Shown here: positions 52,171 to 61,136 of the stretch, in pieces | How the letters are laid out: each line of letters starts with the position of its first letter | Position numbering within the stretch: position 1 is the first letter of the stretch | DNA from: Rhodococcus jostii RHA1 | GTDB lineage: Bacteria; Actinomycetota; Actinomycetes; Mycobacteriales; Mycobacteriaceae | Direction: 5' to 3' | DNA: 64,000 nucleotides | Assembly (NCBI RefSeq): GCF_000014565.1 | Contig: NC_008268.1 | Span: 2,356,001-2,420,000, forward strand | Notes under the pieces: model-generated | Databases searched by the model: none | What the model saw: only the letters and a program-made list of their open reading frames with translations | What the model was told of the DNA's origin: nothing | Translations under genes and position numbers: made by a program

Positions 52171-53379
52171 TCAGCCGACGACGCCCTGGTCGCGCATCGT
52201 CGCGATATCTTCGGCCGACCAGCCCAGTTCACCGAGGATCCGATCGGTGTGCGCGCCGAGCGCGGGCACGTCGCCCATCCGCATCTCCACGTCGGAGAAC
52301 GTCATCGGGGGCAGCATCGCCCTGATCGGCCCGCCCTCGGTGCCGATGTCACGCCAGCGGTCGCGCTGATCCAGCTGCGGATGCTCGATCAGCCCGCCCA
52401 TGTCGTTGAGCTCCGCCGCCGGGATCCCGGAGTCCGCGAGCGCCTGGTCGAGAGCCGCGCTCGTGAAGCGTTGAGTCTCCTCGGCGACGAGGGCGTCCAC
52501 CTCGGCGCGGTGCTGCACGCGCAGCATGTTGGTCGCGAACCGGGGATGGTCGGCGAGTTCGGGTCGTTTGAACACGTCGGTCACCAGTTGCCGCCACCCG
52601 CGGTCGTTCTGGACACCGATGAGGATCTGCCCGTCGAGGGTGGGGTACGAGTCGTACGGGACGATCGCCGCATGACCGAGCCCGACGCGCGGGATCTGCT
52701 TGTCGCCGTACATCTTCATGTACATCGGGTGGCCCAGCCACTCGGCGGTCGCGTCGAACATCGACACGTCGATCCGCGCCCCCACCCCGGTTCGTGACCG
52801 TCGGAACAGGGCTCCGAGGACTGACGTCATCGCGTACATTCCCGCCGCGATGTCGGAGACCGGAACACCCGTCTTGGTTGCGGTGTCGGGGGTGCCGGTC
52901 ACCGAGATCATCCCCGTTTCGGCCTGGACCAGCATGTCGTACGCCTTGCGTTCGCGCCGCGGCCCCGCCGATCCGTAGCCCGACATGTTCACGACGATCA
53001 GTTCTTCGTGGTCGGCGCGCAACTCGTCGGCGCCGAACCCCAGACGGTCGGCGGCGTCGGGGGCGAGATTCTGGATGAAGACGTCGGCCTTCGCGATCAG
53101 CTTCGCGACGGTGTCCCGACCCACCTCGGACTTCAGGTCGACGCCGAGCGACTCCTTCGACCGGTTCAGCCACACGAAATGCGAGGCCTGCCCGAACACC
53201 GCGTCGTCGTAGTTGCGGGCGAAGTCTCCCTCTCCGACGCGCTCGATCTTGATGACCCGCGCACCCATGTCCGCGAGATGGCGGGTGGCGAGCGGAGCGG
53301 CCACGGCCTGCTCGAGTGCCACGACGGTGATGCCGTCGAGCGGCAGCAGTCCGGGGTCGTTCTCCATGTCGGGATTCAC
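52171..53379 (-). CDS. Class III CoA-transferase (CaiB/BaiF family)
   Basis: 402 residues. N-terminal LPLDGITVVALEQAVAAPLATRHLADMGARVIKIE and NRSKESLGVDLKSEVGRDTV are the family fingerprint. Catalytic Asp is at about 148 in RKAYDMLVQAETGMISVTG. Moves CoA between carboxylic acids, activating a substrate for beta-oxidation-like breakdown. GTG start (53379) overlaps the ArsR stop by 4 nt with GAGG upstream; ATG 53367 is possible. Part of the CoA-ester cluster. Confidence 0.9.
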   Translation of the reverse strand: MNPDMENDPGLLPLDGITVVALEQAVAAPLATRHLADMGARVIKIERVGEGDFARNYDDAVFGQASHFVWLNRSKESLGVDLKSEVGRDTVAKLIAKADVFIQNLAPDAADRLGFGADELRADHEELIVVNMSGYGSAGPRRERKAYDMLVQAETGMISVTGTPDTATKTGVPVSDIAAGMYAMTSVLGALFRRSRTGVGARIDVSMFDATAEWLGHPMYMKMYGDKQIPRVGLGHAAIVPYDSYPTLDGQILIGVQNDRGWRQLVTDVFKRPELADHPRFATNMLRVQHRAEVDALVAEETQRFTSAALDQALADSGIPAAELNDMGGLIEHPQLDQRDRWRDIGTEGGPIRAMLPPMTFSDVEMRMGDVPALGAHTDRILGELGWSAEDIATMRDQGVVG

Positions 53380-53744
53380 CTTTCCTCTTCGGCACCCGTG
53401 TGATTGTGATAGTGCGTGGCCCCGATCGTGTGCAGCAGTTCGTGCACGGTGTCGTCGGTGAGCCGGTACCGCATCGAGCGACCGTCCCGCGTCGCCGACA
53501 CCCACCCCTGGTTGCGGAGCAGTCGCAGCGCGTGCGAGACGGCGGTGCCGGTCATGTCGAGTGCTGCCGCCAGGTCGCCGACGCAGATGTCGGGGGCGTG
53601 GTGCAGGCACAGCAGCAGTCGGAGGCGGTTGCCGTCGGACAGCAGTTCGAACCGATTGGCCCACCCGTCGATGTCGGGAGTGTGCAGTGCCGCCGCAGCA
53701 CGCTGAACATCCTCGGGGTTCAGGGCGGGGGTGGCGGCCATCAC
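53376..53744 (-). CDS. ArsR-family regulator
   Basis: 122 residues, winged helix. FELLSDGNRLRLLLCLHHAPDICVGDLAAALDMTGTAVSHALRLLR is the HTH with DICVGDLA in the third helix. C-terminal THYHNHTGAEEER is His-rich, while the usual alpha5 D-x-H is replaced by D-x-T, so metal binding is uncertain. Coupled to the CoA-transferase and divergent from the acyl-CoA ligase gene, so it probably controls this cluster. GCCGAG-N6-CTCGGC (53760-53777) is a possible operator. Confidence 0.85.
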   Translation of the reverse strand: MMAATPALNPEDVQRAAAALHTPDIDGWANRFELLSDGNRLRLLLCLHHAPDICVGDLAAALDMTGTAVSHALRLLRNQGWVSATRDGRSMRYRLTDDTVHELLHTIGATHYHNHTGAEEER

Positions 53745-53909
53745 GCCAGTCTACAAACGCCGAGAGGCCGCTCGGCCCGGCATCCATAGGCGATTCCTCA
53801 CTGTCCGTTCGGCTCTGTGACTTTGTTTCCGGCCTCACACAGGTGGTCGACTGGCAGCACGCGTCACCCGGTTCCCCGGCGGCGTCGACGAGTCATCGAG
53901 GAGCGTGAT

Positions 53910-55478
53910 GTGAGCGGTCTGCATCTTCCCCAGCGCGTGCGGCACCATGCCGCAGAACGGCCCGGAGCACCGGCGGTCACGTGTGGTGACACCACGGTGA
54001 CGTACGCGGAGCTCGACTGGCGGACCAATCGGATCGCAACCGCGCTGGCGGCGTTGACATCCGGCGACGGCCGGGTCGGGGCACTGCTGCGGATGCGCAC
54101 CGAGGGGGTCGAGACGTTCGTGGCCGCCGCCAAGTCGGGGCTGGTGTTCGTCCCGCTCAACTGGCGACTCCCGGCCACCGAGGCCGCCGCGATCGCGGTC
54201 GATGCCCAGCTCCAGGTGCTCATCGTCGAATCCGAATTCGCTGCCGCCGCGGACGCCGTTCGCGACGCGCTCCCGAGTGTGGTCGTGGTGATCGTCGACG
54301 CCGCCGACAGCGACGTTCTTCGGCCCGGCACCTGGACGTGGGACCGGCTGGTCATGTCGGGCACCGCCACCGATCCGGGTCTCGGGGACGACCCCGACGC
54401 CGAGGTGCTGCAGCTCTACACATCGGGCACGACGGGCTTCCCGAAGGGCGTGGTCGCGACGCATCGCAACCTGCACAACGAGCCGGAGGGCCTGCTGATC
54501 TATCGCTGGAAGCCCGGCTCGGTGGCACTCGACGCCATGCCTCTGTTCCACATCGCGGGTGCCGGCTGGTTGAGCACATGTTTGTCGGCCGGCGTCCACG
54601 TGGTGCTGCTCGGCGCGTTCGACGCCCGGCAGGTCGCCGCACTCGTCGAACGGCACCGGATCACCCACGCCTTCCTGGTTCCGTCGACCATTCAGATGCT
54701 CCTCGACGTGCCCGACCTCGACCGCTACGACGTGTCGAGCCTCGAACTGGTGGCCTACGGGTCGGCGCCGATCACCATCACTCTGCTCCGGCGAGCGATC
54801 GATCGCCTCGGCTGTGGATTCGTGCAGCGCTACGGAATGACGGAGACGACGGGCTCGGTCACCGCCCTCGCCGTCGAGGACCACGACCCGTCCGGGCAAC
54901 GCGCGCACCTGCTGCGCTCCGCCGGCAAACCCATGCCCGGTGTGGAGATCGAGATCCGGGACGTGGTCACCGGCGCCCGGCTCCCGGTGGGCGAATCCGG
55001 GGAGATCGTGTGCCGCTCACGCAACAACGTCGCGGGCTACTGGCGGCGGCCCGACGAGACCGCGCAACTGCTCACCCACGACGGTTTCCTGCGCACCGGC
55101 GACGCCGGGCACATCGACGAGGAGGGCTACCTGTTCGTCACCGACCGGGTGAAGGACATGATCATCACGGGAGGCGAGAACGTGTACCCCATCGAAGTCG
55201 AATCGGTGCTCGCCGAGCATCCGGCGGTCGCCGAGGTGGCAGTGGTCGGCGTGCCGCACCGGACGTGGGGTGAGTCCGTGACGGCGGTCGTCCGGCCCGT
55301 CGATCCGGCGGATCCACCGGACGAGCGGGACCTGATCGCGTTCACCGCCGCCCGGCTCGCGTCGTACAAGAAGCCGCGGGAGATCGTCTACGTCGCCGAA
55401 CTTCCGCGCGGAGCGAGCGGCAAGATCCTCAAACGCACCCTGCGCGAAGGACTCCGCGCCACGGAGCTGCCGTCGTGA
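53910..55478 (+). CDS. Acyl-CoA synthetase (AMP-forming, ANL family)
   Basis: 522 residues. P-loop-like YTSGTTGFPKGV at about 170-181, YGMTETTGSVTAL, GEIVCRSRNNVAGYWRRPDET, the TGDAGHIDEEGYLFVTDRVKDMIITGGENVYP hinge, and the adenylation Lys in ASGKILKRTLRE. GTG with GAGGAG 8 nt upstream. Activates a carboxylic acid to its CoA ester. Followed with overlap by a hydrolase. Confidence 0.93.
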   Translation: MSGLHLPQRVRHHAAERPGAPAVTCGDTTVTYAELDWRTNRIATALAALTSGDGRVGALLRMRTEGVETFVAAAKSGLVFVPLNWRLPATEAAAIAVDAQLQVLIVESEFAAAADAVRDALPSVVVVIVDAADSDVLRPGTWTWDRLVMSGTATDPGLGDDPDAEVLQLYTSGTTGFPKGVVATHRNLHNEPEGLLIYRWKPGSVALDAMPLFHIAGAGWLSTCLSAGVHVVLLGAFDARQVAALVERHRITHAFLVPSTIQMLLDVPDLDRYDVSSLELVAYGSAPITITLLRRAIDRLGCGFVQRYGMTETTGSVTALAVEDHDPSGQRAHLLRSAGKPMPGVEIEIRDVVTGARLPVGESGEIVCRSRNNVAGYWRRPDETAQLLTHDGFLRTGDAGHIDEEGYLFVTDRVKDMIITGGENVYPIEVESVLAEHPAVAEVAVVGVPHRTWGESVTAVVRPVDPADPPDERDLIAFTAARLASYKKPREIVYVAELPRGASGKILKRTLREGLRATELPS

Positions 55479-56518
55479 TCGTCACCGAAGACGTCGGTAC
55501 CGTCCAGCGCGAGGCCTGGGCCCGCGGCGTCCTGCCACCGGTCGAACAGGTACGACCGGGATTGTGGTCGATCCCGGTTCCGATGCCGCGAAACCCGTTG
55601 CGCTACGTCCTGATCTACGCGCTCGCGCTGCCCGACGGTCTCGCCCTGATCGACGTCGGCTGGGATTCCGAGGAATCCTGGCGGGCCCTCGTCGACGGTA
55701 TCGCCGAGACCGGGCACCACGTGACCGACGTCCGGTACGCCGCCGTCACCCATCTCCATCCCGACCACTTCGGTCTCGCGCCGCGGCTGCGGGAGGTCAG
55801 CGGGGCCGCGCTCGCGATGCACGGCGCGGATGCCGCACTGCTCGGCCACCATTCGCCGGAGGACGCCGCCGGCGACGAACAACTGTGGAACACCCAGCTC
55901 GCCCAACTCGGGGCCCCCACCGACATCCTCGCGGCCGCCCGCGTCGACCTCGTTCGCCTGGGAGCGGGCGAGTCCATGGACGTCGTGCTCGGTGACGGCA
56001 CTCCGCTCGACCTGCCGGGCTGGGATCTGCGGGCGGTCTGGACCCCGGGGCACACTCCCGGTCATCTGACCTTCGTCGACGACACCCACGGGCTGATGTT
56101 CAGCGGCGACCACATGCTGCCCCGCATCAGTCCCAACATCTCCACGGTCCCCGGCGAACTGGAGAACCCGCTGCACCGCTACCTGCTGTCGCTGCACGCC
56201 ACCACCGCCATGCCCGACGGCGAGGTGCTGCCGGCCCACGAGTACCGCTTCCGGGGCATCGCCGACCGCGCCCGGCAACTGATGGGTCATCACGAGGAAC
56301 GCTTCGCCGAAATCGTCGACGCCCTGGGCGTGCACCCCGAATCGACGGCGTGGGAGATCTCGCAACACATCTCGTGGTCGCGGCCGTTCGAATCCATGTC
56401 CGACCGCCTGCTCCGCCTCGCGGTCCGCGAAACCCATGCCCACCTGCTCGTTCTGGCCGACCGCGGGAGCATCCGCTCACTCGGCGGGCACCCCGAACGC
56501 TGGACCCCGACACCGTAA
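55475..56518 (+). CDS. Metallo-beta-lactamase-fold hydrolase
   Basis: 347 residues. Metal motif THLHPDHFG at 92-100, GHTPGHLTF, FSGDHMLPRISPN and AHEYRFRG. GTG overlaps the ligase stop by 4 nt. Glyoxalase II-like; by context it may hydrolyse a CoA thioester or a lactone in the same pathway. The C-terminal 70 residues are helical and resemble the LACTB2 C-terminus. Confidence 0.9.
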   Translation: MIVTEDVGTVQREAWARGVLPPVEQVRPGLWSIPVPMPRNPLRYVLIYALALPDGLALIDVGWDSEESWRALVDGIAETGHHVTDVRYAAVTHLHPDHFGLAPRLREVSGAALAMHGADAALLGHHSPEDAAGDEQLWNTQLAQLGAPTDILAAARVDLVRLGAGESMDVVLGDGTPLDLPGWDLRAVWTPGHTPGHLTFVDDTHGLMFSGDHMLPRISPNISTVPGELENPLHRYLLSLHATTAMPDGEVLPAHEYRFRGIADRARQLMGHHEERFAEIVDALGVHPESTAWEISQHISWSRPFESMSDRLLRLAVRETHAHLLVLADRGSIRSLGGHPERWTPTP

Positions 56519-56530
56519 GGAAGACACCCC

Positions 56531-57292
56531 ATGAGCGTGGTTCTCACCGAGTTCTCCGACGGCGTCGCCGTCATCACCCTGAACCGGCCGGAGGCGAAGA
56601 ACGCCGTCGACCTCGAGGTCGCCAAGGCACTCGCCGCCGCGATCGACGAGTTCGAGGCGCGGCCCGACCTGACGATCGCGATCCTCACCGGCGCCGGGGG
56701 AACGTTCTGTGCGGGGATGGATCTGAAGGCGTTCACCCGCGGGGAGCGGCCGTCGCTGCCCGGCCGCGGCTTCGGCGGGATCACGGAGGCCCCGCCGACG
56801 AAGCCGCTGATCGCCGCGGTCGAGGGCTGGGCCCTGGCCGGCGGCTGCGAATTGGCGCTGTCGGCCGATCTGATCGTCGCCGCCCGCGACGCCAAGTTCG
56901 GCATCCCCGAGGTCAAGCGGGGGCTCGCCGCCGCCGCAGGTGGCCTGCTGCGACTGCCGAAGGTGCTGCCGTACCCGATCGCGATGGAGATGGCGATCAC
57001 CGGCGACCCCCTCACCGCCGAGGTGGCGCACGCGCACGGACTCGTCAACCGGCTCACCGAACCCGGGCAGGCCCTCGACACCGCCCGTGAACTGGCGGCA
57101 CGGGTCGCCGCCAACGGTCCCCTCGCGGTGCGCGCCACCAAGCAGGTCGTCGCGATGTCCGCCAACTACACCGACCCCGACGCGTTCACCGGGCAACGCC
57201 GCTTCCTCGATCCGGTGTTCGCTTCGGAGGACGCCCAGGAGGGTGCGCGCGCCTTCGCGGAGAAGCGCCCGCCGGTATGGCGTGGCCGCTAG
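56531..57292 (+). CDS. Enoyl-CoA hydratase/isomerase family protein 1
   Basis: 253 residues, crotonase fold. Oxyanion-hole loops GTFCAGMDLKAF and WALAGGCELALSADL; acid/base Glu in IPEVKRGLAAAAGGLLRLP. 12 nt after the hydrolase with GTAAGGAAGAC upstream. Hydrates or isomerises an enoyl-CoA in the cluster. Confidence 0.92.
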   Translation: MSVVLTEFSDGVAVITLNRPEAKNAVDLEVAKALAAAIDEFEARPDLTIAILTGAGGTFCAGMDLKAFTRGERPSLPGRGFGGITEAPPTKPLIAAVEGWALAGGCELALSADLIVAARDAKFGIPEVKRGLAAAAGGLLRLPKVLPYPIAMEMAITGDPLTAEVAHAHGLVNRLTEPGQALDTARELAARVAANGPLAVRATKQVVAMSANYTDPDAFTGQRRFLDPVFASEDAQEGARAFAEKRPPVWRGR

Positions 57293-57327
57293 TCGCATGA
57301 TCGGCACAGCCCGCATCACGGCTTCCG

Positions 57328-57333
57328 TACGAT
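57328..57333 (+). promoter_or_regulatory. -10 hexamer of the first LysR gene
   Basis: TACGAT lies 6 nt before the GTG with no ribosome binding site. Confidence 0.4.
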
Positions 57334-57339
57334 GACCGC

Positions 57340-58218
57340 GTGGACCTGCATCTCGTCACCTACTTCGTCGCGGTAGTCGATCACGGCGGGATCACCAGGG
57401 CCGCGCAGTCCCTCTACATCTCGCAACCGTCGCTTTCGCAGGCGATCCGCACACTCGAACGCCGCCTCGGTGTCACCCTGTTCGACCGCACCGGGCGGCG
57501 TCTCGAGCTGACCGAGGACGGCCGCACCCTCGACGTCGCCGCCCGCCGAATCCTCGCCGACGTCGAGCGGGCCAAGGCCAAGGTCGCCGCCGTGCGCGAA
57601 CTCGTGTCCGGCCGTGTCGACGTCGTCACGTACGCGGCGTTCTCGATCGATCCGATCGTCGACCTGGTGCGCCGGTTCCGGGAGCAGTACCCCCGCGTGA
57701 CGGTCCGCATCATCGACGCCGACGGCCCCACCGGCGTCCTCGGCGCCCTGCGCCGCGGCGAGGCCGAACTCGGGGTGATCGACCTGTCCGTCGACCACAG
57801 CGCGCTGCGCTCGGTCCCCATCGGCGACCAGGAGCTGGTACTCGCCCTGCCCGATGCACTCGCCGAGACCCTCCCCGATCCGGTGCCCCGCTCGGCCGTC
57901 CGCGACATTCCGCTCGTTCAGGATCTCGGGGACAAGAGCGACGCGGCGCTGATCACCGACCTCGTCGGCGAGCCCGCGAACGTCGTCATCGACTGCACGC
58001 ACCCGGGCGCCACGTGGGAGCTGGTGATGCGCGGCGCGGGGGCCACCGTCCTCCCCCGCCTCGTCGCCGAGGAACAGTTGCGCGGGGTCTCGATCCGGTC
58101 GATGACGCCGAAGCTGACCCGCCCCGTCGGTCTCGTCCAGCGGTCCGGGCCGGGATCACCGGCGGCCTCGGCGTTCGTCGCGATCGCACAGGCCACCCGA
58201 ACACCGGCACCCGAGTGA
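57340..58218 (+). CDS. LysR-family regulator 1
   Basis: 292 residues. HTH FVAVVDHGGITRAAQSLYISQPSLSQAIRTLERRLGVTLFDRTGRRLELTEDG. Effector domain with VDVVTYAAFSIDPIVDLVRRFREQ and LVMRGAGATVLPRLVAEE. GTG start. It lies 12 nt before a second LysR gene. Likely controls the CoA-ester catabolic genes; the inducer is unknown. Confidence 0.92.
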   Translation: MDLHLVTYFVAVVDHGGITRAAQSLYISQPSLSQAIRTLERRLGVTLFDRTGRRLELTEDGRTLDVAARRILADVERAKAKVAAVRELVSGRVDVVTYAAFSIDPIVDLVRRFREQYPRVTVRIIDADGPTGVLGALRRGEAELGVIDLSVDHSALRSVPIGDQELVLALPDALAETLPDPVPRSAVRDIPLVQDLGDKSDAALITDLVGEPANVVIDCTHPGATWELVMRGAGATVLPRLVAEEQLRGVSIRSMTPKLTRPVGLVQRSGPGSPAASAFVAIAQATRTPAPE

Positions 58219-58230
58219 GGAACTGAGCAC

Positions 58231-59109
58231 ATGGAGTTGCGTCAGGTCGAGTACTTTCTCGCCGTCGTGGAACACGAAGGCATCAACGGGGCCGCCGCGT
58301 CGCTCGGCGTCGCACAGCCCACCATCTCGCAGGCATTGCGCGGGCTCGAGCGGGAACTGGGTGTGCAGCTGTTCCACCGCATCGGCCGGGGCATGGTGCT
58401 CAGCGCCGCAGGGCGCAGCATGGTCGGGCCGAGCAGGCAGATCCTGCGCGACGTCACCGCCGTCGAGGACCTCCTCGCGACCTCCGACGGGGCACTCGCC
58501 GGCCGACTGGACATCATGGCGTTTCCGGCGTTGGCGATCGGGCCCCTCGTCGGCCTGGTCACCGAATTCCGGCGGACCCACCCGAATGTGATGGTCCGGT
58601 TGGGTGAATTGAAAGACGAGGCGCAGGCCGGATCGCTGATAGAGGACGGCCACTGCGAATTCGTGGTGGCGCACCTGCCGCTCGACGACGCCCGCCTGGA
58701 CGTCGTCGAACTCGGCGAACAGGAGTACTGGCTCGTGTACCCCCCGGGCACCGACCTGCCGGAAGGTCCCGTTCCGCTCGCCGCGCTCCCCGACATCCCG
58801 ATGGTCTTCGTCCCCCGCGGCCACTCCGTCGCCAACGAGATCGAGGAATCGATCCGTCACGCCGGGGCAAGCCCCACTCTCGCGGCGCTGTCCGATCACC
58901 GCGAGGCGCGACTTCCCCTGGTACTCGCGGGAATAGGCGGAACCCTGCTGGAACGGTCGATCGCGGAGGCGGCCCAGGACCGTGCGGTGGTCCGCCGCGC
59001 GGAGCCGACGATTGCCCGCACCTTCGGGATCGCATTCGATCCGGACATGCTCTCCCCCGTCGGGCACGCGTTCGTCGAACTCGTGCAGGCGCACACCTCG
59101 CAGACCTGA
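58231..59109 (+). CDS. LysR-family regulator 2
   Basis: 292 residues. HTH FLAVVEHEGINGAAASLGVAQPTISQALRGLERELGVQLFHRIGRGMVLS. Effector domain with LDIMAFPALAIGPLVGLVTEFR. Same length and arrangement as the preceding gene but strongly diverged, so an old duplication. ATG 12 nt after the first LysR stop. Two regulators in one unit suggest two effectors. Confidence 0.92.
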   Translation: MELRQVEYFLAVVEHEGINGAAASLGVAQPTISQALRGLERELGVQLFHRIGRGMVLSAAGRSMVGPSRQILRDVTAVEDLLATSDGALAGRLDIMAFPALAIGPLVGLVTEFRRTHPNVMVRLGELKDEAQAGSLIEDGHCEFVVAHLPLDDARLDVVELGEQEYWLVYPPGTDLPEGPVPLAALPDIPMVFVPRGHSVANEIEESIRHAGASPTLAALSDHREARLPLVLAGIGGTLLERSIAEAAQDRAVVRRAEPTIARTFGIAFDPDMLSPVGHAFVELVQAHTSQT

Positions 59110-59250
59110 ACACAGCTCATAGGTTTCGCCTCATCCTGCGTGTCCCAGAACGACTTTGTGGCGGGACGTCTCCGGTGATCGACTGGCGGAGCGGCACGGC
59201 GCCGGCCACCCGGGCGCCGCCGAGAGCCGCGCCGACATCGGGAGCCGCGT

Positions 59251-60078
59251 ATGAGCATCGAGACCGTCAACTCGACCACAGACACCGAATCCGCTGAACA
59301 CGACGTTCGGATCAGCCGGGACGGCGCGGTCGCGACGATCACCCTGAACCGGCCCACGCGACGCAATGCCATGACCGTCGACTCGTGGATCGCCTTGCGC
59401 GAGGCGCTCGGCGAACTCGCCCTCGACGACGCCACCCGGGTCGTGGTTCTCACCGGAGCGGGCGACGACTTCTGTACCGGCGCTGATCTCGACAAGCGCA
59501 CACCCATGCACCCGCTGAACCGCATGCGCCAGATCAACGCGACGGCGCTGGCAGTCGACGAGTTCCCCAAGCCGCTGATCGCGAAGGTTCGCGGCTACGC
59601 CGTGGGAGCCGGCTGGAACCTGGCGTTGCTGTGCGACCTGCTCATCGCCTCGCGCGACGCGCAGTTCAGTCAGATCTTCGCCAAGCGTGGCCTGTCGGTG
59701 GATTTCGGCGGCTCGTGGCTCCTGCCGCGCATGGTGGGACTGCACCGCGCGAAACGTCTGGTCATGCTCGCCGAGATGATCGACGCCGAGCAGGCGGATG
59801 CGCTGGGACTGGTCAGCGAGCTCGTCGAGCCGGACGAATTGGACGCCACGGTCGCCCGGTTCGCCACCCGTCTCGCGGCCGCGCCGACGGTGGCCGTCAT
59901 GCAGTCGACGCGACTGATCGAGGACAGCACGACGTCGTCGTTGCGGGAGGCACTCGAGAACGAGGCGCGTTCGCAAGCGGTCAACTTTGCCACCGACGCT
60001 CCGGCCGCGCTCCGCGCATTCATCGAGAAGCGTCCCCCTGCGTTCAGCGGGGAGTGGCAGGTGCCGCAACCGCGATAA
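59251..60078 (+). CDS. Enoyl-CoA hydratase/isomerase family protein 2
   Basis: 275 residues. Oxyanion loops DDFCTGADLDKRTP and GYAVGAGWNLALLCDLLIA. The usual Glu (position of IPE) reads AKRGLSVDFGGSWLLPRMVG, so one catalytic Glu is replaced and an isomerase, dehydrating or hydrolase variant is possible. N-terminal 18 residues are polar and extra. The 141-nt gap before it shows no gene. Its end overlaps the convergent gene by 35 nt. Confidence 0.9.
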   Translation: MSIETVNSTTDTESAEHDVRISRDGAVATITLNRPTRRNAMTVDSWIALREALGELALDDATRVVVLTGAGDDFCTGADLDKRTPMHPLNRMRQINATALAVDEFPKPLIAKVRGYAVGAGWNLALLCDLLIASRDAQFSQIFAKRGLSVDFGGSWLLPRMVGLHRAKRLVMLAEMIDAEQADALGLVSELVEPDELDATVARFATRLAAAPTVAVMQSTRLIEDSTTSSLREALENEARSQAVNFATDAPAALRAFIEKRPPAFSGEWQVPQPR

Positions 60079-60703
60079 TCGCGCCGTCGATCGCACAGAA
60101 GCTGTGGCACAGCCGAGTGACGATCCGCGGCCCGCGTTCGGGATCGAACCACCGATCTATGTGCGCCCAGTGATACGGGTGTGTCATATACGGCCCGAGC
60201 AGCCCGTCCAGGTTCGCGTACTCCTGCTCCCACACGTGGGTCCACCGCGCGGAACCGGACGATTCGCGCACCCGGCTCAGCTGTGAGGTCCCGATCGTGC
60301 GGATATGGTTCGGCATCGCCCGCGTCTCGGATTCGAAGCGCTCCACCACCGCCGGGTCGACCGAATCGTCCACGGCGACAAACAGCGTCCGGTAGACGGT
60401 CGGTTCGAAATGCCTTGGGCCGGGAGTGGGCACGCCCGCGTAGCCGACGCTGTCGATGTGCCTGATCTCGGGGATGCGTAGCTGTGCGGTGATACCTGGT
60501 TCGACAGCACGCCAGTGGGATTCGTCGTCGAAGTGAAAATGCGCGATCACGTCGCCCCCGTCGATTCCGCCGGGCAGGGTCGGAGTCACGAGAACGCGCC
60601 GGGCCGTGGGCGCAGCGACCTCGCGCAGCCTGCCGGCCAACGCCGTACCGGTGGAGGCATCCGCGTCGGGGACGAGGTGAACGAGTGCGGTCACCTTAAA
60701 CAT
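60044..60703 (-). CDS. Dabb-like ferredoxin-fold protein (two repeats)
   Basis: 219 residues. FKVTALVHLVPDADAS and VYRTLFVAVDDSVDPAVVERF are the starts of two alpha/beta-barrel (Dabb-type) repeats; RWTHVWEQEYANLDGLLGPYMTHPYHWAHIDRWFDPE is characteristic of the stress-responsive barrel family. Overlaps the following gene by 8 nt, so co-transcribed. May act as a small-molecule enzyme or binder in the catabolic pathway. Confidence 0.8.
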   Translation of the reverse strand: MFKVTALVHLVPDADASTGTALAGRLREVAAPTARRVLVTPTLPGGIDGGDVIAHFHFDDESHWRAVEPGITAQLRIPEIRHIDSVGYAGVPTPGPRHFEPTVYRTLFVAVDDSVDPAVVERFESETRAMPNHIRTIGTSQLSRVRESSGSARWTHVWEQEYANLDGLLGPYMTHPYHWAHIDRWFDPERGPRIVTRLCHSFCAIDGAIIAVAAPATPR

Positions 60704-61049
60704 CGGTCATCGCCTCCACGTCCGCGGGCGAGCAGGAGACGGTGCGTCGCCGGGTGGTGAGAAACTCGTCGGCGTCGGCCCACCAGCGAAGCACCTCCGC
60801 ATCGTGGCGTGCGAGGAGGCTTTGCTGCCACCATGCGCGAACGCCCCGCAGAGTCCAGCTGACGGTCAGGGTGTTCGACTGGTCCTCCAGCCACACCGGC
60901 GGCGAGACGAGCACGCGATCGAGCGTCAAGCCACGCGCAATCGCGCCGGGCACATAGCGCTCCAGGTAGTCGGCGAGAAACGCGCGAGCCCGCCCGGGCT
61001 CGACCACCATCTCGTCGACGATGTACACGATCGACTCGGCCGATACCAT
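60696..61049 (-). CDS. Small EthD/NIPSNAP-like ferredoxin-fold protein
   Basis: 117 residues. ESIVYIVDEMVVEPGRARAFLADYLERYVPGAIARGLTL is an alpha/beta ferredoxin-like domain. Paired with the Dabb-like gene by an 8-nt overlap. The ribosome binding site AAGGGAG is inside the 3' arm of an 18-bp hairpin. Function unknown. Confidence 0.75.
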   Translation of the reverse strand: MVSAESIVYIVDEMVVEPGRARAFLADYLERYVPGAIARGLTLDRVLVSPPVWLEDQSNTLTVSWTLRGVRAWWQQSLLARHDAEVLRWWADADEFLTTRRRTVSCSPADVEAMTDV

Positions 61050-61051
61050 CT

Positions 61052-61100
61052 GCGCTCCCTTCTTCCCCCCACCAGGACGGTAGGGGGAAGAAGGGAGCGC
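61052..61100 (-). terminator. 18-bp perfect hairpin at the start of the small gene
   Basis: GCGCTCCCTTCTTCCCCC (61052-61069) and its complement (61083-61100) are perfect with a 13-nt loop. It lies 2 nt before the ATG and holds the only binding site. It could be a terminator of the ligase gene, a translation block or an RNase III site. Confidence 0.7.
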
Positions 61101-61136
61101 CTCACAGAGTTGCTTCCACCCAGCGGGAGGACGATG

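Noticed and set aside
57340..59109. Recent duplication of the two LysR genes
   Set aside because: Same length and order, but the sequences are too different for a recent event.
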